NCBI RefSeq assembly: GCF_040958095.1
Contig: NC_091165.1
Span: forward strand, 27,178,479-27,242,478
Direction of reading: 5' to 3'
Source: Procambarus clarkii
Lineage: Eukaryota > Arthropoda > Malacostraca > Decapoda > Cambaridae
Length of the DNA: 64,000 nt
The position numbers were made by a program, and so were the translations under genes. This document shows, piece after piece, positions 1 through 15,000 of the stretch. The first letter of the stretch is position 1. Every line of letters starts with the position of its first letter. The notes beneath the pieces were generated by a model. That model saw nothing but the letters and a program-made list of their open reading frames with translations. It did no database searches and was not told the origin of the DNA.

Positions 1-228
1 GTCGCCTAGCTGGTTTGCACACCCTGCTTCCCTAGTTTCTTCTCCAGGATCTGTCTTGTCCACAATGGCTTCTCTTGATTATGGGGCCTGTGGATTGAGC
101 TTTGCTCTGCACTGTGCCTCTGCAACCCTCTTAAGAGTTTCTCTGTTTTTATTCATCCAGTTCAGGATTCTTCACGTTTTTCAGTTTTGCTTTCCTTTCC
201 GAGCCATTTTCAGGTGAGCAGTCGTGCC

Positions 229-482
229 CTGGACCCGGATTCGTAAAGCACTTACGAACCTGTACATCTTTTCTCAATATCTGGCGGCTTTGTTTACAAT
301 TATTAAACGGTTAATGAGCTCTGAAGCACCAGAAGGCTGTTTATAATAACAACAACAGTTGATTGGGAAGTTTTCATGCTTGTAAACTGTTTAATAAATT
401 TAATCAAAGCCATCAAAGATTGAGGAAAGATGTATATGTTCGTAAGTGCTTGTGTAACTGCTTTATGAATCCGGGTCCTGGT
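229..482. mobile_element. Foldback MITE, copy 1
   Basis: A non-autonomous DNA element of about 250 bp with long imperfect terminal inverted repeats. The left end reads ctggacccggattcgtaaag and the right end is its near reverse complement (ctttatgaatccgggtcctgg, first 20 bases considered). Further in, cttacgaacctgtacatctt is mirrored by aagatgtatatgttcgtaag. A second copy lies at 25156-25415 in the opposite orientation and shares the whole interior. No transposase is encoded. The superfamily is not recognised. Confidence 0.8.
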
Positions 483-1860
483 TCTCCAGCACTTCTTTTT
501 TGTTGCCTGAATCTTATGATCTTTCAAAAACTCATCTCTCCTTCTGCTTGTGGCTTGGTAGCCAGTCAGCTACCATTGTTCACCTGTTGTTCAAGTGAAC
601 TCCATTGTTGCTGGAGTTTGTCAATATGGCATTTGTAGCAACTACCTCTTTGGCGGCGTTTCTTGTTTTGACCGGACCTTCTCTCCTCTTCATCTGACTC
701 AACCGGCTTTGCCCTGAGTGATATGTGGTAATTTTTTATTATTTATACTTATTTAACGACATGTTTTCAGCTTCGAACCTTTTTCTGGGGGTTCTGGCAT
801 TTGCATTGTGTAGTGGCAGCCAGATGTAAAGAAGTGTTTTGAGATTGTTTTGAGATTCTCTCTTGGCTTTTAGGGCAGTTTTCGTAAGTTGTGAATTCAG
901 TTCTGATCCCCACATGCACGCATGTCCCCTCCCCCTGCCTCTACAAGGAAACAGGATTCTGGTCCATGGTTGTTGTTGGTGGAAATTGTCGCAGATGCCT
1001 GTCAGATCAGATTTAGCTTTCAGGTGCCTGTGACAAAGTGCTGGAGCTGTTTCATTACACTCAATTATCTACTTTTTTTTGCTTTATAATGTTTTCAAAT
1101 ACCTTTTACTGACATCATGCTACCATTTTCTTGCCTTAGTCACTTTGGATCTGTAAAAAACAATTCATCAACTATGCTTTCCTCTTTTGGGTCATCAGGA
1201 AGTTCTGATCATTCTTCTGCCAGTGTATTTTTTAAATCCACACACTTGGCAACTGGGTTTCAAACAGCACTTCAAGAAGTTTTGCATTGGATCCAATTAA
1301 TTTTTGTGTTTACTTGTATTGTAAGAATGGGGAAAGATATTGGATTGAAATATAGAAATTGCATGTTACAGAAATTTACTTTACTTCTGAACTGTACAAT
1401 ATATGATAAATTGTAATTATTGTAGCCCGAATAGTTTTTAACAATTTAAATATCTTCACATTTCATTGCTAGAAGGCAAAAAAAAACTGAAAATATTTTG
1501 GAAAACTGAATCCCCCATTTCAAATTTCATAGGAGTTTCAGAATAGGAGCCGATCTTTCTTGGGGAAGCAGCATGGGTGGCGGGTCGAACTTGCCAGCCT
1601 ATGACAATCCTCATAATATCACAAATCACCTTGCAAAGTTCTGTAAGGCTAGCCCCACCAAGTATCTAGCCTCCAATCTTTGACAGACAGACCTTTTCTT
1701 TTATAGATATAGATAGATTATGGCAGTGAAAAATTATCTTAGCGTCTGGTGCACATTTCAAAATCGAACTTTCTGAATGGTTCTAAAAATGTTAAACTAT
1801 TGCTTTTACTTGATTGGAAATCAAAACAGATGTTAAGAATATAGGCTTGATAAGTTTAGC
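483..1860. other. Non-coding sequence, no supported gene
   Basis: AT-rich sequence. An open stretch of about 50 codons around 555-712 has no family match, no clear splice sites and does not resemble the missing N-terminus of Gemin5. I see nothing else to annotate. Confidence 0.5.
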
Positions 1861-1929
1861 ACTACACACAGAATCACAATAGCGTGATGCATCAAAATGC
1901 ATCACACTATTGTGATTTCTGTGTGTAAT
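1861..1929. repeat. Short palindrome from a SINE tail
   Basis: Arms of about 30 bp: cacacagaatcacaatagcg pairs with the mirrored tattgtgatttctgtgtg across a short aaaa centre. The same motif (cacaat/c-a-acgtgat plus a tgtgtg end) occurs beside tRNA-like sequence at 27453-27607 and 40360-40430, so this is probably a head-to-head remnant of that SINE tail. Confidence 0.55.
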
Positions 1930-2071
1930 GAAGTAAGGACAAAGAGGTAGAACGGCCTATTGACATAGCTCGAGTGCATGGGGGAGTTGTGTAAAATCCT
2001 GGTTTGTGTCTCGGAGTGGCTGCAGGATCCAAGTAAGTTCAGTAGAACTTCTGGTTTCAACTCTTTTACCA

Positions 2072-2165
2072 TGTTGTAGCTCAGTCAATTAAGGCAGCGT
2101 CTGGGATGCTCTCGGACGTAGGTTCGAATCCTCGTCACAGCCGTTGTGGATTTGTTCATTTGATA
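2072..2165 (+). mobile_element. tRNA-derived SINE head
   Basis: A tRNA-like segment with an A-box-like tagctcagtcaattaagg and a B-box ggttcgaatcc, followed by a body (gttgtggatttgttcattt) that recurs in inverted form at 27453-27607. It lacks a clean acceptor stem and carries a non-tRNA body, so it is a retroposed SINE and not a functional tRNA gene. Confidence 0.6.
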
Positions 2166-3021
2166 AGTCTAGGTTTTGAGAACCCATCCTCCTCCACCTG
2201 TCCTTCACACTAGTAGGTTACCTGTCCTGTAATCTAATCCTCTAATCCATCCCTCCTATTACCACCTAACTGCATCCTCCATCATTACTGTCATGACATT
2301 CCCCCTACCCTCCCCCTCCCTACGTTAGCCTTCCCTTTACCAATCGGCATCAACTTGTGCTAATCATTCTTTACCCACCTGCAGTTACCTATCAATATCT
2401 GTAGGGAGAGAGTTCTAGCTTGAGAGTTCTGTTTATTTCTGTTGTGTTAAAATGTGATGGTGTTCCAGTTATTTTCCACAATTGCTTTTGAAGCTCTGGT
2501 AGCAATTCAGTATATTATATCCTTTGTACTCCTTGTATTCATATATTCCCAGTACTCCTTGTACTCATATACTCCCAGTACTTGTTGTACTTGTATACTC
2601 CCAGTATTCCTTGTACTCATCCTCCCTGCTCTCATAATATTGTATGCTCATAATACTCCCTGGATTCATTATAATTTATACCTTATTCTGCCTATAATCA
2701 TTATTCTTGTTTTCTTTATACAGTACTTATTTTACTTGTTATGTTCATTAAAGGACCATGAAATCATTCCACTCGTTAAACTCATTACTCCCTATGTATT
2801 CATTACTCCACACTCTTCATATCCTTCTAAATGCCGACCCAGGGTTACTCCTCTTGATCGGCCGAGATCAAGACATATCTCGTCTTCCCATATAATGATA
2901 ACCTTGGTTTGCATGAGGTTTTCTAGCAACAAATTGCTTATGCAAATTGCAGTCAACCTTTGCTTTTGATCTTTATTTTTTTTTACTTCATAATTTAATT
3001 ATGGCCAATTTTTCCCAACAG
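2166..3021. other. Non-coding; degenerate ~24-bp tandem repeat
   Basis: Pyrimidine-rich sequence. Around 2520-2680 a degenerate unit resembling ctcccagtactccttgtact is repeated several times. The last 30 bases before 3022 form the pyrimidine-rich acceptor of the first visible Gemin5 exon (tttttcccaacag). No WD40-coding exon is recognisable here, so the gene's 5' part lies upstream. Confidence 0.5.
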
Positions 3022-6000
3022 CTTTCATGGCACCCATCACATGAGGGTAGATTACTATTTGGCACTGGATCAGGCCAGGTAGGATATGTGGATGTATCCA
3101 GTGGACGTGTATCCTCATTTGCTTACTACCATCAAAAGGCTGTGTACAAGGTTGAGTGGGGACCACCAGTCTGTTCTCAGCAAACAGGTTAGTTAAGAGC
3201 AAAGCATGTTGTTTTCATTTATTATTACTTCATTAGGAAGTCATTTTAAATTTGCTGTTAAATTTTGTTTATATGCTGCCCTTACCATAAGTGCACTTTC
3301 CTACTTCATTCTCGAAATTAGTAAATAACGTAAGCATCTTTGCCTGAATGAACATTCTTCTCGGGCTTATTTTCAGTTCTGGTACTCAATCCAGAGTACC
3401 AGAACTTTCATGTAAAGCAATTCCTCAATTTAACCTCCATGTTAAACTTGCTGGATGAAGTTACATTATAGTCTGTTTTGATTTAATATTTGCTGCATCT
3501 ATATTGATTGTTGCAAACTTATTTTTCCAGCTTGAATTCCTTATAATATCCTTCTTTATTTTAAGTAAAAATAGCCCACTTAAATTTTGGAGAGCCAGTG
3601 CCACTCTTGTGCACTTGCTGGCCTCTTGCAATTCATTATGGATGGGTTGCAGTGAAAAATTACAAAAGACAGAACAGTATTATCATTTGTGTTCAAGAAG
3701 GTAAATATTTTTTATAAAGATAAAAATTGTTATAAATCATAGGTATGCATAAGGGCAACATTTTTCTAGTATAGAATAAACATTAGTTAAGTGAGGTATT
3801 CCTGCACTAATTTGTTGTCAAATCCTACTCCATGTAAACCATTTCTGAAATAATTGCAAGATAATGCCAAAATGGTGTAAGAACCCAGTTGCAAGCAACT
3901 TCACCACAGGGCATTAAGGATTAAATACTGTAAAAGTAGAATGATTATAATTAGCATGTTTATGCAGATTTTTCAATATTGTTTTTGATTTCAGGACTGA
4001 CAGATGATTGGTGTGCATATTCATTTGGAGATAGAGAGATTGTTATTCGCACTTCATCTGACCCCATGGCAGGTCTGTTAATACAATAGTTATATGCTTT
4101 AATGCCATTACTGGAACTGATTTTCCAGTGTCACATTTGGCATTCATGAATTATTGACATAAATATCTTTGGCACTTTTTTCTATATTGGGAGCTTCATT
4201 GAAACTGCTTTATATGGTACAGTAACATGTTTTTGTATAAAATCTTAAACTGTTTGATGAATCTTGGTCCAGAAAATATTTGATATTTTTTTTTTGTATA
4301 CTATCTCTAAAATCATCTAGCAATTCTTTATCTTTTAAATTTTATCTATGACCATTTAAAAGAATAATAATAAAAGCAAACTTAGATTTGGTGACCTTGG
4401 TAATTTTATGATAACTTTTTCTTCCTCAAATAGTAATGAGATTGGTTTCATATTTTGTTTCATAAAATCCATTATGGTACTTAAGGTTATGAACAAATAA
4501 CAAAAATCTAACATGCATGTATGTGTATCTAATTCAGACTAATTGTCACATTTTCATGCTTGTGCTATAAATATTAAATTGTCTAATACATTTTCAGACC
4601 CAGTTCACCTGCTCAAGTTGATCCCAGAGTCAGATTCTGGGAAGATTCCCAAGGATATTACAGAGTTCTCCTTCAGCCCAGACTACAAGTATTTGGCAAT
4701 AGGATCACAAGATGGGTATGCCATTTTATTTTTAATTCATGTTTTAACTTCTCTACTGCTAGGAAGCAAGTGTGTAAAAAATCTTTTAACTGTATTATTA
4801 GGAGGCAATTGGTAGTCCACCCTGCCCTGATGGTTTTGTCATGGTTATTTATATACAAATCTATCTACCCCCCTATGCCTTAATATCTCTGAGAGCTCCT
4901 CATCTGGCAGTTTCCACAGCAAAAAATTCCTGAGGAAACAAACTTTTCACTCAAGCTCTATAATCCACCCACCCCTACTTTTCAATCTCCATTACCCATC
5001 CTCCCACCTTTCAAGTTCCATAAAGCCTCCCGTCCCATCTCCATTCAAGCTGCCGGAAATGTTTACTCCATTCCAATTTTTGTTTTGTCATTTCCTTATT
5101 ATCTTTGTCACGTCTAAACTTAGCATATTGAACTTATCTGCCTTAAAAACCTTTTGCCATTCCAGTTTAATGTTAATGTATTCCCTACACATTCTACAGA
5201 TATATGATCCTTCCTTTCCTTTCTGGGGTTCTGAATGTGTGAGGGACCAAAGCTACTTTTGCCTTTAACAGGTAGAAATTTTGGGAAGATGGGTTTCACT
5301 CTTATAATACAGGGGATGCAAGGCTGATTGCACCATATTATGGGCGGCAGTGAGGTTGCCACATTTCTATGTATTCATAAGTGTATACAGTTCAGTATAT
5401 ACTCTACAGGTTTTATAATTCCTTTCAGACAGGTGCGAATTTATCAGAGCTGTGACCTGAAGTTGATGGTGACACTAGTTGTGGTGAGAAAGGCTGTTCA
5501 GCATCTTCTTTGGCAACCTGCTACAGACTCTGGCATTCCATATATTTTGGCTGTTGGCTCAAGTGAAAATAAAATACAAATTTTTCACTTAGAAAAGCGT
5601 CTTAAAGGTTTGTATATTTCCATTGTTATTTCAACACGATGTTGCTAGTCATCATACAGTATCCTCACACAAGTCATTTGCTTGCTAAACTATGGTTAAG
5701 TTCACCATTATAATATTTGATCATAATTCAGTATATCTTTTATGATTTCATACATTTGACAGGAGAGGAAGTTGGCAGCATTGTAACACAAGCAAGTCAA
5801 GAGCTGTGTGGTCATGAGGCACGAGTGGTGTGGTTGGCGTGGTCGCCACACAAGGATGGGCTCCTGGCCTCCGCTTCCTATGATCACACTGTTCAGTTAT
5901 GGGATACAAAAACAGGTAATATGTGTTAATGTTTGGTTGCAATTACTTATTTTTCCTGTTAACATGGGGTACCTTCAAAAAGCATTAATCTCTATTCCTA

Positions 6001-9000
6001 TTGTACACTTAGAAGCAGGTTCTGAAAGTGGAAATGTGGCTGTTTCAAATCCTAATGCATTAATTACTCTTCATGATATAATGTATAAACATCAGAGATT
6101 GATAAAGTTGCTTTACCAACTTCCCTTCCCTATTTCCCACTATCTTTGTGATGTCAACAAAATTCTTTCCCAATTAAATCTTTCCTTTTTTGTATATTTT
6201 TTCTTTATAGGAGAACCAGTGGTCAACTATGGCGGACATTCAACAAGGGTTTTCCGTGTTGAGTTTAGCCCAACTGATCCTGACCTGCTGTACAGTTTTG
6301 CGGAGGAAAACAATGTACATAGCTGGCGTCCATCAAAGTTGAATTGCAAAACATCTAGTGACAGTAGTGGTAAGATAGAGTATTAAAAATACATACAGTA
6401 CAGTTAAGTAGAACCTCGAGTGACGAGCGCCTTAATTGGCGAGCATTTTGGGTAACAAGCGCCCTGATCACTGACGATTCATCTCGTATGGCGAGCGCTC
6501 GTTTGAATAACGACAACACCACGTGGTGGGGTCGCGCTGCTTCTCGCACATTCTCGGATGCCTCCGACGATGCAAATAATTTTTTTTTTTAAAGATGCTA
6601 ATGATGCTGGGAGATAAAAAGGTGACTGCTGTGATGTTGCTAAGAATTTACTTTTTTGTAGAAAAAAAGAAATGAAATTTTTTGAAAAACAACAAATGTG
6701 AAAAAGATTCGTTCGGTGTTTGGCAGGTAGGCTGCTCCATTATTTAAAACATTGAATATCATATTGATGTTTTTCGATGGTAGAACGGATTAATTTGATT
6801 TCCATTATTTTAATTGTGGAAATTTGTTTTGAAAGTCGGGCGTTTCACATAAGCTCGGTGCCGGAACAGATTAAATTCGTTATTCGAGGTTCCACTGTAT
6901 TCCTAAATATTTATTCCTAAATATTAGTAGTGATATTTAGTGTTCTTTAAAAAGTCTTAGAGATTTTGTATATACAGGTATTTTAAGTTTTTAAATGTCT
7001 TGAGAGCCAATGGAAAGTAAAGTACAAGAAGCAGCAGCACTCCATAATCCAGTAAATCAGTTAATTACAGCAGTATCTTACTGCTTCATTAGACTAGATA
7101 TACTGTACAATGCAGTGCTTTTTACCAGGGCCAGCTTTAAGTCAGTTGGACCAATTGATCCCAATTTGCCCCTGTACTCAAGGGGCCCTGGGCTAGGGTG
7201 ATCTACTATAATCTTGTCTCCAGTTGGGCCCTGCCAGAAATGTTTCCAATTGGGCCCTGCCATTCCTAAGGCAGTCCTACTCCTCATGTGCTATATATAC
7301 ACGTTACAAACTGTGTTCTGCCCAGTTTGACAGAGTTGTGACATCATTGCAAGACAACTTGACTTCACCATGGCTAAAGTCAGTCGCATACAATTTTTTT
7401 ACTGTGATCAGAGAATGTATTTTAACACTTTCGCGTTCTGATGACAGTCTCGACGTCATAAAACCAAAATACACAGAGGCCCTGATGATGATAACACCAT
7501 CATCAATTAATAGATTTGTAAAAATTCCATTTATTGTTCGCATATTATGGGACTGGTTTTAAAATGTGCACCGTGATATTGCGAACAATTTTATACCACA
7601 ATGAATGACGTAGTACAAAAATGGAAGTAAGAAAGCTGAAAAAGAGTATAGACATTTGATTGTAGTTTGTGGGCTCATGCCCAACGTTGAGATGAGAAAA
7701 CTGAAAAGATTCTGAACATTTGAGTGGTTTGTGCGCTCATGGTCAACGCTCGGCCTACCTTGTGGTGCTCGGTGGGTCGCCCACCGGGCACACGAAAGTG
7801 TTAACATTATTAGAAAACGAAATTAGTGTGAACTTTTTTCAGCGCACCAGTGTGTTGTCTGCAATAAACAGGGGGTGCGGTGGTCAAGAAAGCTTGTGCT
7901 TGTAAGAATAGGACAACTCTTGAGACTGTCATTATATAAGGAAGGTACAAGGTTGATTGCTTCATAATAAAATTGTGATAGGAAAGGGGGGAAAGGGAAT
8001 TTATGCTAAATACCAATACATATAAAAGTTAAATCTTTTACAATATTAATTATCTAAATATCTTCTTTTCAGCAACACTGAAAGAGTTTCGGCCTAAAAG
8101 AATAAAAGAGAAAGAACAAGAAACAATTTTACAAAAGGAAGCTGAAAAGACAAAGGATACACCTGCTCCAGCTCCTTCAAGTGAAAGTTTGTGTTTAATC
8201 ATTTATATTATGTAGTTTAAGAGAGTTGATGTTCAGACAAGTTTATATATGCAGCATGTTATAGTTGTGCTATAATTTAATTGGTGTACAATATTGTACA
8301 CCAGTATTGTATGTTGGTATACTTAGAGGAAATAGTACATTGTTTATTTAGACATGTATCATTAAAGACCTTACAACTTTAGCCAGGATATGTCATTTTC
8401 AATTTACTCAATCTATCATTCAGTATATGGAAGGGAATAAATAAGATAGATAAGAACTGACTTCACAGAGAAAAGAATGAAAGCAGTTTTCAAAGAATTG
8501 CATGAAAGCACTAATATTTGTACTCCCTAATATAGTTACTTGGGGAATTATGCTTATTGATTGTATTTATAATTATATTCTATGTCTTAAATTCTTATGT
8601 CCTGGTGTCGAGTTACTTGGGCCATATTTCTATTAAAAAATGGAATCGATACATTATTTGTGAATTGTGAATCATTACTGTGAACTTTTTTTTAACCAAA
8701 TTGAAAAGAAGTTTTTCTTTCAAAAATACTAAAAAAAATATTACTGTCATAATTGATTTTTGCCCCATATTTATTCAGGATGGGAACAAAGCTGAATCCG
8801 AGTTATATCAGTGAAAGAGTTAGCAAGATTTTCTTGCACAAAATTTAATAGATTTGAATGTTGACCAAAAGAAATAATTGTCTAGATTTTTATATCGTGC
8901 ATTAAAATTGTGTGACATTAGGTGCTGAAATTGTGGCAGCTGTCTTACAAAGGGATTTATATGAAGGGAAGCAGTCTTATGGTAATGCTATTCATTCTTG

Positions 9001-12000
9001 CATATTAGTTTATTGGAATTATTTTTTTATTTTCCCCCCACTATTATAGTTTCACCTCTGTATATCCTCTCATTATTATTTGACAATGTTGTATTTTTCA
9101 GAGTATTTTGAATAACATTATTTTTTTGTTTGTAATAAACAGAAAAGACAGGAGCCACCAGCAGTAACAATGTGTCGAATACTGCTACAAATAATGCTAC
9201 TGGAAGCAATAAGAAAACTCCATCCAAGTCCTTCTTCCCAAAACTTCACGTGGTGAGCTCGCGTAAGAAGAGTTTTCACCAGTTGGCCATCCTTTGTCTT
9301 CTTAATCGGACCAAAGCAGGCGGCACTGAAGACGTGACTAATGGAAAAGATGACGAAATAGAAGAGGAGGAAGATTTGGAGGAAGATTTAGAAGAAAGGT
9401 TGGTACATAGTGCAAGGATCAATCACTGCAGTATTTGGTATAGCAAGGACCACTCCAGCTTACTGATTGCACTCCGTTTTCTGATAGATATTCATCAATG
9501 TAATATTTATCCACAGCAGTTTGTATAGTTCTAATTTTGTTTACACAGCTATCTTGTTACTAGGAAGAAATAAGTGATTAATCTCTATTATTAATAAATT
9601 ATACGTGCACATTCCTCTTCTTGTTTTAGTGTTACTAAGGATGGAGTTGTGGATGATCTTGCCAACATAGTGGAAACATCTGAAAAGTATCGATGCCTGT
9701 TAGAAAAGGACACAGAAATGGCCGATCCAAGTGATTTCATCTATGCACTCAACATGTATGGAAAACCGCAACAGTTGGATTCACTTTTGGCTGCTGAAAG
9801 TAATTACCACCAAAGCACTAATTTAAATATTTTCTAGATTTTATAATGTACAACATAACATTTCTCAAGTTAACATTCTCTAATCAGTCTCATTCTCTAA
9901 ACTATCACAATTGCCACATTTACTAAACCAATACAATACTTCATAAATTATTACTTTTATTGTTTACAATTTGAACATACCACCTGTATGTTCCTCAGGC
10001 AATGAATGAATGGAAAGTTGTATATAACAACATTTACAAATGTCCATGCACTAATTTAAGTATTTTTGTAGTGTGAAATGAGGCCATTAAAATTGTATAA
10101 GTTCATTTTATTTTTAACATTCTTTAAATGGTATGATTTTATTGATTTTAAGATAGCAGAACACTAATATTGGGAAGGAGGTTAACAAAACCTCTGGTAC
10201 ATAGGCTGTTGGGTAAAATTGGTTCATAATTATCCTTCATCTGAAAAGAATGTAATATTTTATTCAGTGTATTTATAGTAATATATTTGTAAATGGTTTA
10301 CTTACACAGCCTACATGAATTTTGTTCTCAGTTCAACATCATGAAGCGAGGGGAAATGTAGGACAGACTGGTTTTATGCACTGCTGGAGAGGGTCACTGG
10401 ATGAACACATTCGTTCTGCTGCCAGACACAAGAAGCTCACCCCTTTCTTGGTGGCATCTGCACCACAAGTTTCTATAAAGTGAGCATTATTAATACATTT
10501 CATTATTATTATTATTATTATTAATTTATGTTCAGTAGAATCCAGGTCTTGCATGCTAGGATTTAATGTCATCTATTCCTACATGGAGTTAAAATTTGGA
10601 ACATATTTAAATTTGTTTTTCACGAGTACATAAGTAGTCTGTAGTTGGTCCCACACTTTTGAGCTACCCAAACTAAATTGTTGTAAATACAATACTGTAT
10701 GTAAAAACCTTAGAGCGAAGTCAAGTGTCTTGCTGTATTTCTCTGTATTTTTTGGGGCAGTTCATCTCGGTTGTAGGTTGATCTCTTATATCCATGAGAT
10801 CCACACTCGTGGAGGAGGACAAGACAGCTCAAAAAGGTACCTGCCCCTGGTGTGCCAAGATTGTCATCAGAAGCCTAGCATATTCACTATTGTATTTATG
10901 CCTGTGGTGTAAGCTAAGGAAAGCTATTGAGGTGCTGGTAAGAAACTCGCATTTCACTACACTAAACATTTTCATTGCACTTAATTCTTTTTAAGTAGCA
11001 GACAAGTAAAAATATTTTGCCCTCAGATTGTGGGAGTTGGCGTGTGAAGCTTATGCAGAGCAGTTATTGGATGAAGGGGATGTTATCACTGCTGCATCTT
11101 ATCTTGTAAACATAAATAAGGTAAGAATAATAAAGAAGATATTTAGACCAAAATGTAGTAGTAAATTGAATAGCCATTGTAGCTCAGTTTTGCAATCCAG
11201 TGCAAGGTTGATTTAAACTGTGTGAAACTCAGGAATTGTATGCCATATGAAGTATTAATGCAGTTTTGCATAATACATAATGAGTGTTGTGAGGGTTCTT
11301 GAAAATGCCATACTTGAAGTTGTTGTGCCAACAACCCCTAACATGGTGAGGGAGAGTGCGCTACTAAATGAAATGAAATGAAATGTACAGGTATTTGGAA
11401 TGTACTAAGTACTTTTAATGTTCTAATGTTCTAACAGTCTCCGTGGTGTAGTGGTAAGACACTCGCCTGGCGTTCCGCGAGCGCTATGTCATGGGTTCGT
11501 ATCCTGGCCGGGGAGGATTTACTGGGCGCAATTCCTTAACTGTAGCCTCTGTTTAACGCAACAGTAAAATGTGTACTTGGATGAAAAAACGATTCTTCGT
11601 GGCAGGGGATCGTATTCCAGGGACCTGCCCGAAACGCTACGCGTACTAGTGGCTGTACATGAATGTAACAACTCTTGTATATATCTTAAAAAAAAAATAA
11701 GTACAATTAGGCAATCTTACTAAGCTCTAAGTTTGTTATTTATTTCAGGTCAAAGAAGCTGTTTCCATGCTACTAAAGCATCGGCACTATCGAGAAGCAC
11801 TAGCCATAACCAAGTGTCGTCTGAGTTATGACGAAGAGATGTTGGAGAAAGTTACATGTGCTTGGGCTGCTTCTGCTATCTATGAAGGAAATTTTGATAT
11901 TGCTTCTATCCTGTGAGTTATCATGCCTACAGGGTCAGATCTAATTGTTATTGGGCCCTAGGCCAAAACAGCTAAATGGGCCTTGTCAGTGTGCTATTCA

Positions 12001-15000
12001 AAGGCTAAATGTATACATAGACAGCTCATATCTATATCTAATGATCAAAGTTATGTTATGCATAGTTTTGCAGAATCCATATTTCCATACTGTTCTTATA
12101 TAAGTTAAAAAAAAGTACTGGTTTTTGGCTATGACCTACTTGGCCTATTGGGTAATCCAGCCCTGATTATAGTCTAATACTTCCACCCATTCATTGTAGG
12201 AATGGTTGGTTAGCGGTGTGTTTAAATTAATTTTATGATTTTTCATCATATCAGTACAGTACTTAAAATTTCAATCTTTACTCACTCCAGAAAAGTTGCA
12301 CATGGTAATAAAATATTAATGAATCAATAAATGCTGGAGAGTGTACAGTACATGATAAAAACAGGTAACCTTGTGGTTCTTACAACAGAGAAAGTGTGTA
12401 TGTGGCTAGATGCATGAGCAAGAATGTTAGCACACAAGCTCACACAATATCAGTGATAGTATTTGATTACTATGTGCAAGGCTACTAAACTGGGATGTAT
12501 TAAATATCAACCTTATTTTCTGTTTTGTTTTTTCTTTTAGACATTTGAGCATTGGTCATGTGGAAGAGGCTGCACGCTGTATGTCCAGGAGAAGTGATCC
12601 AGGGTCATTGTTTGTTTCATCTAAGATATATGAGCATGTAGGAAATGCTGATTTGGCCAACTCGGTTGGCTTGTTAGCCCTCAAAGAAGCGTGTCTTAAA
12701 CACGAGCATCATAAGATCGAGCCCTTCCTCGCTCACTTGCCTAACCTTAATGTGAGTATGCAATTAATCCTTTGAGACCATCTGCTTTTTCTTATTTTAA
12801 AGGTATATTACTTATTTTTTATTATGGAAGACTTTACACGAATACTATTAATACATAGTGGTGCCGTTAATTGTGTATATACGATGTGCCTTCAGCGACA
12901 TTTACTCAAATTGTGTATAGTACAGTATACAATATGCGCCCTTTAAGGGATAAAGCACAGTTCTATTTTTAATACTCGGCTCTAAGACTAGATCTATTGA
13001 GAAATGTATATTTAAAATCCAAATCTTAAGGCAAAGCAATTATATGCAGATCATATCTTTTCTTATTTTTATATTATGTTTTCTCTCCTTCAGTGAATGT
13101 CAGAGTTTAGGTTGGTGTAAGTGCCAGAAATGTTATTCTGAATATGTTTATGAAACCAGCACTCCTTAATTATTTATTAGAATGACTTCCCAGGATATTT
13201 CATAGAAAAACTTGAGTTGAAGAAAACATTTGGGTATAAGACGTTGATGGGCCTGCTTCATTGTGTCATGGTCCCTCCTTTGAAAGATAAGCTTAAGGGA
13301 ACTGGACAGAAAAATAATGGCAATGAGGGCGAAATTTCCATAGACAGGTTCTTCTGGTATTTGTCCATCAAATGATAGGATAAAAGTAAAGTTTTACTTA
13401 ATGACATTTGCCTAGTTACTATCTGGTGGCATACTACACTCTCACCATCTTTCACAGGCTTTTTGTTCCATTTGAATTTATTAGGGGTTACCTTGAGGTG
13501 CTTCCGGGGCTTAGCGTCCCCGCGGCCCGGTCGTCAACCAGGCCGCGGGACTGATCAACCAGGCTGTTGGACGCGGCTGCTCGCAGCCTGATGTATGAGT
13601 CACAGCCTGGTAGTGTATTTGTTTTTATTAGCTGTGTAAAATTATATTCATAATGTGGTATGATGCATACTGAATAATTAGTGCTAATCACCTTCAAAAG
13701 GGGATAATTAAATACTGAATCGTAAATATAGAAACATACTTTCATGTTAATATCAAGCCATTTAAGTTCAAACCATTTAAATTGTAGCTTTGCTAAATGT
13801 TTGTTACCCTAAAATGCTATTCAACAGTGGTTCAAGACAGTCTCTTGCTGCCAAAGTGTTATCTTGGACTTACTACAAGAAGTTGGTACACAGAAAGGAG
13901 GTCACATTAATTACCTTATGAGAAGTAGAAAGGAACAGACTAATAAAGCCAGTCAAGAGACCCTGATTGAAGGGAACTTAGTGAATGGAAATGCTGATGC
14001 TGAGGAGAAAAATGGTATTTGTGCTAATGGAAATGGTGAGGTAGTAACAGAGAACGAGTGTTGTGTATCTGAAGAGTGGGTTCCTCTACTAGAGCGAATT
14101 GAAGAGGCATGGTTAGCACAAGGCATTACTCAAGATCAATATCCCCAGCTCTACGAGGCAGTCACCCTCAACTTCTCCACTCAGCAGATGCCCACTTCAG
14201 TCAAACAGGTATTGTTTGTTTAAACTTTGAGAAAATGTTGCATTTAATGCTGAAAACATAAGGTAATTTAACACTTTCGCGCTCCGTGGAAACTCGCGGT
14301 TGACAGGGGGTAGGTGGCCCCTCCATGCGGGTAAGCGCGCGGTGACACCCAAATGTGTATACTTGTTCCAGCTTTATCACCTTAATTCTCGTGCTACGTC
14401 GCTCGTTTTGGTATCATTGTGTTCGCAATTAAATTCTCTACAGGTGTGTATAAATATAATGTCCAAAAGCCTAGCGTGACTCCCAACAGCAAAGCGTAAA
14501 GTCGGCAAAAACGCACAAAATCAGTAACATGTGCATTCTCGTTCCATTTTTTTACCTTAATTCTCGTGCTACGTCGCTCGTTTTGGTATCATTGTGTTCG
14601 CAATTAAATTCCCTACAGATGTGTATGAATAAAATGTACAAAAGGCTGGAGTGCCTCCCCGCAGAAAAGCCTAAAGTTACCCGTGAACGAGCACCATTTT
14701 GTACATTGCAACCTAATGTTCAACTCGTTCAATTTGATAACATCAAATTTCGTGCTACGTCGCTCATTTTGGTATCAAATTGTTCGCAATAAAAAGGCGA
14801 TTATTTTAAAACTAGTCCCAGAATAATAGAGCAATAACTGGATTTTTAACAAATATTTTAATTCTGGACGCTCATCATCACAAATTTATTTATATCTTTC
14901 CAGTGTTCTGACATAAATATTTGTGTTACATCTTTCATTTTGGTATCAAATTATTCGCAATAAAAAGGCGCACATTTTAAAACAAGTCCCAAGATAATAG

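Noticed and set aside
555..712. Possible upstream Gemin5 exon
   Set aside because: About 50 open codons, but no WD40 pattern, no convincing acceptor and an in-frame stop before any donor.
2072..2145. Possible tRNA gene
   Set aside because: A and B boxes are present but the acceptor stem does not pair and a SINE body follows. The same applies to the heads at 11436, 22494, 57945, 59962 and 62657.
2454..2969. 171-codon + strand open frame
   Set aside because: Leu/Ile/Tyr-rich translation of pyrimidine-rich low-complexity DNA with tandem ctcccagtactc units; not WD40-like.
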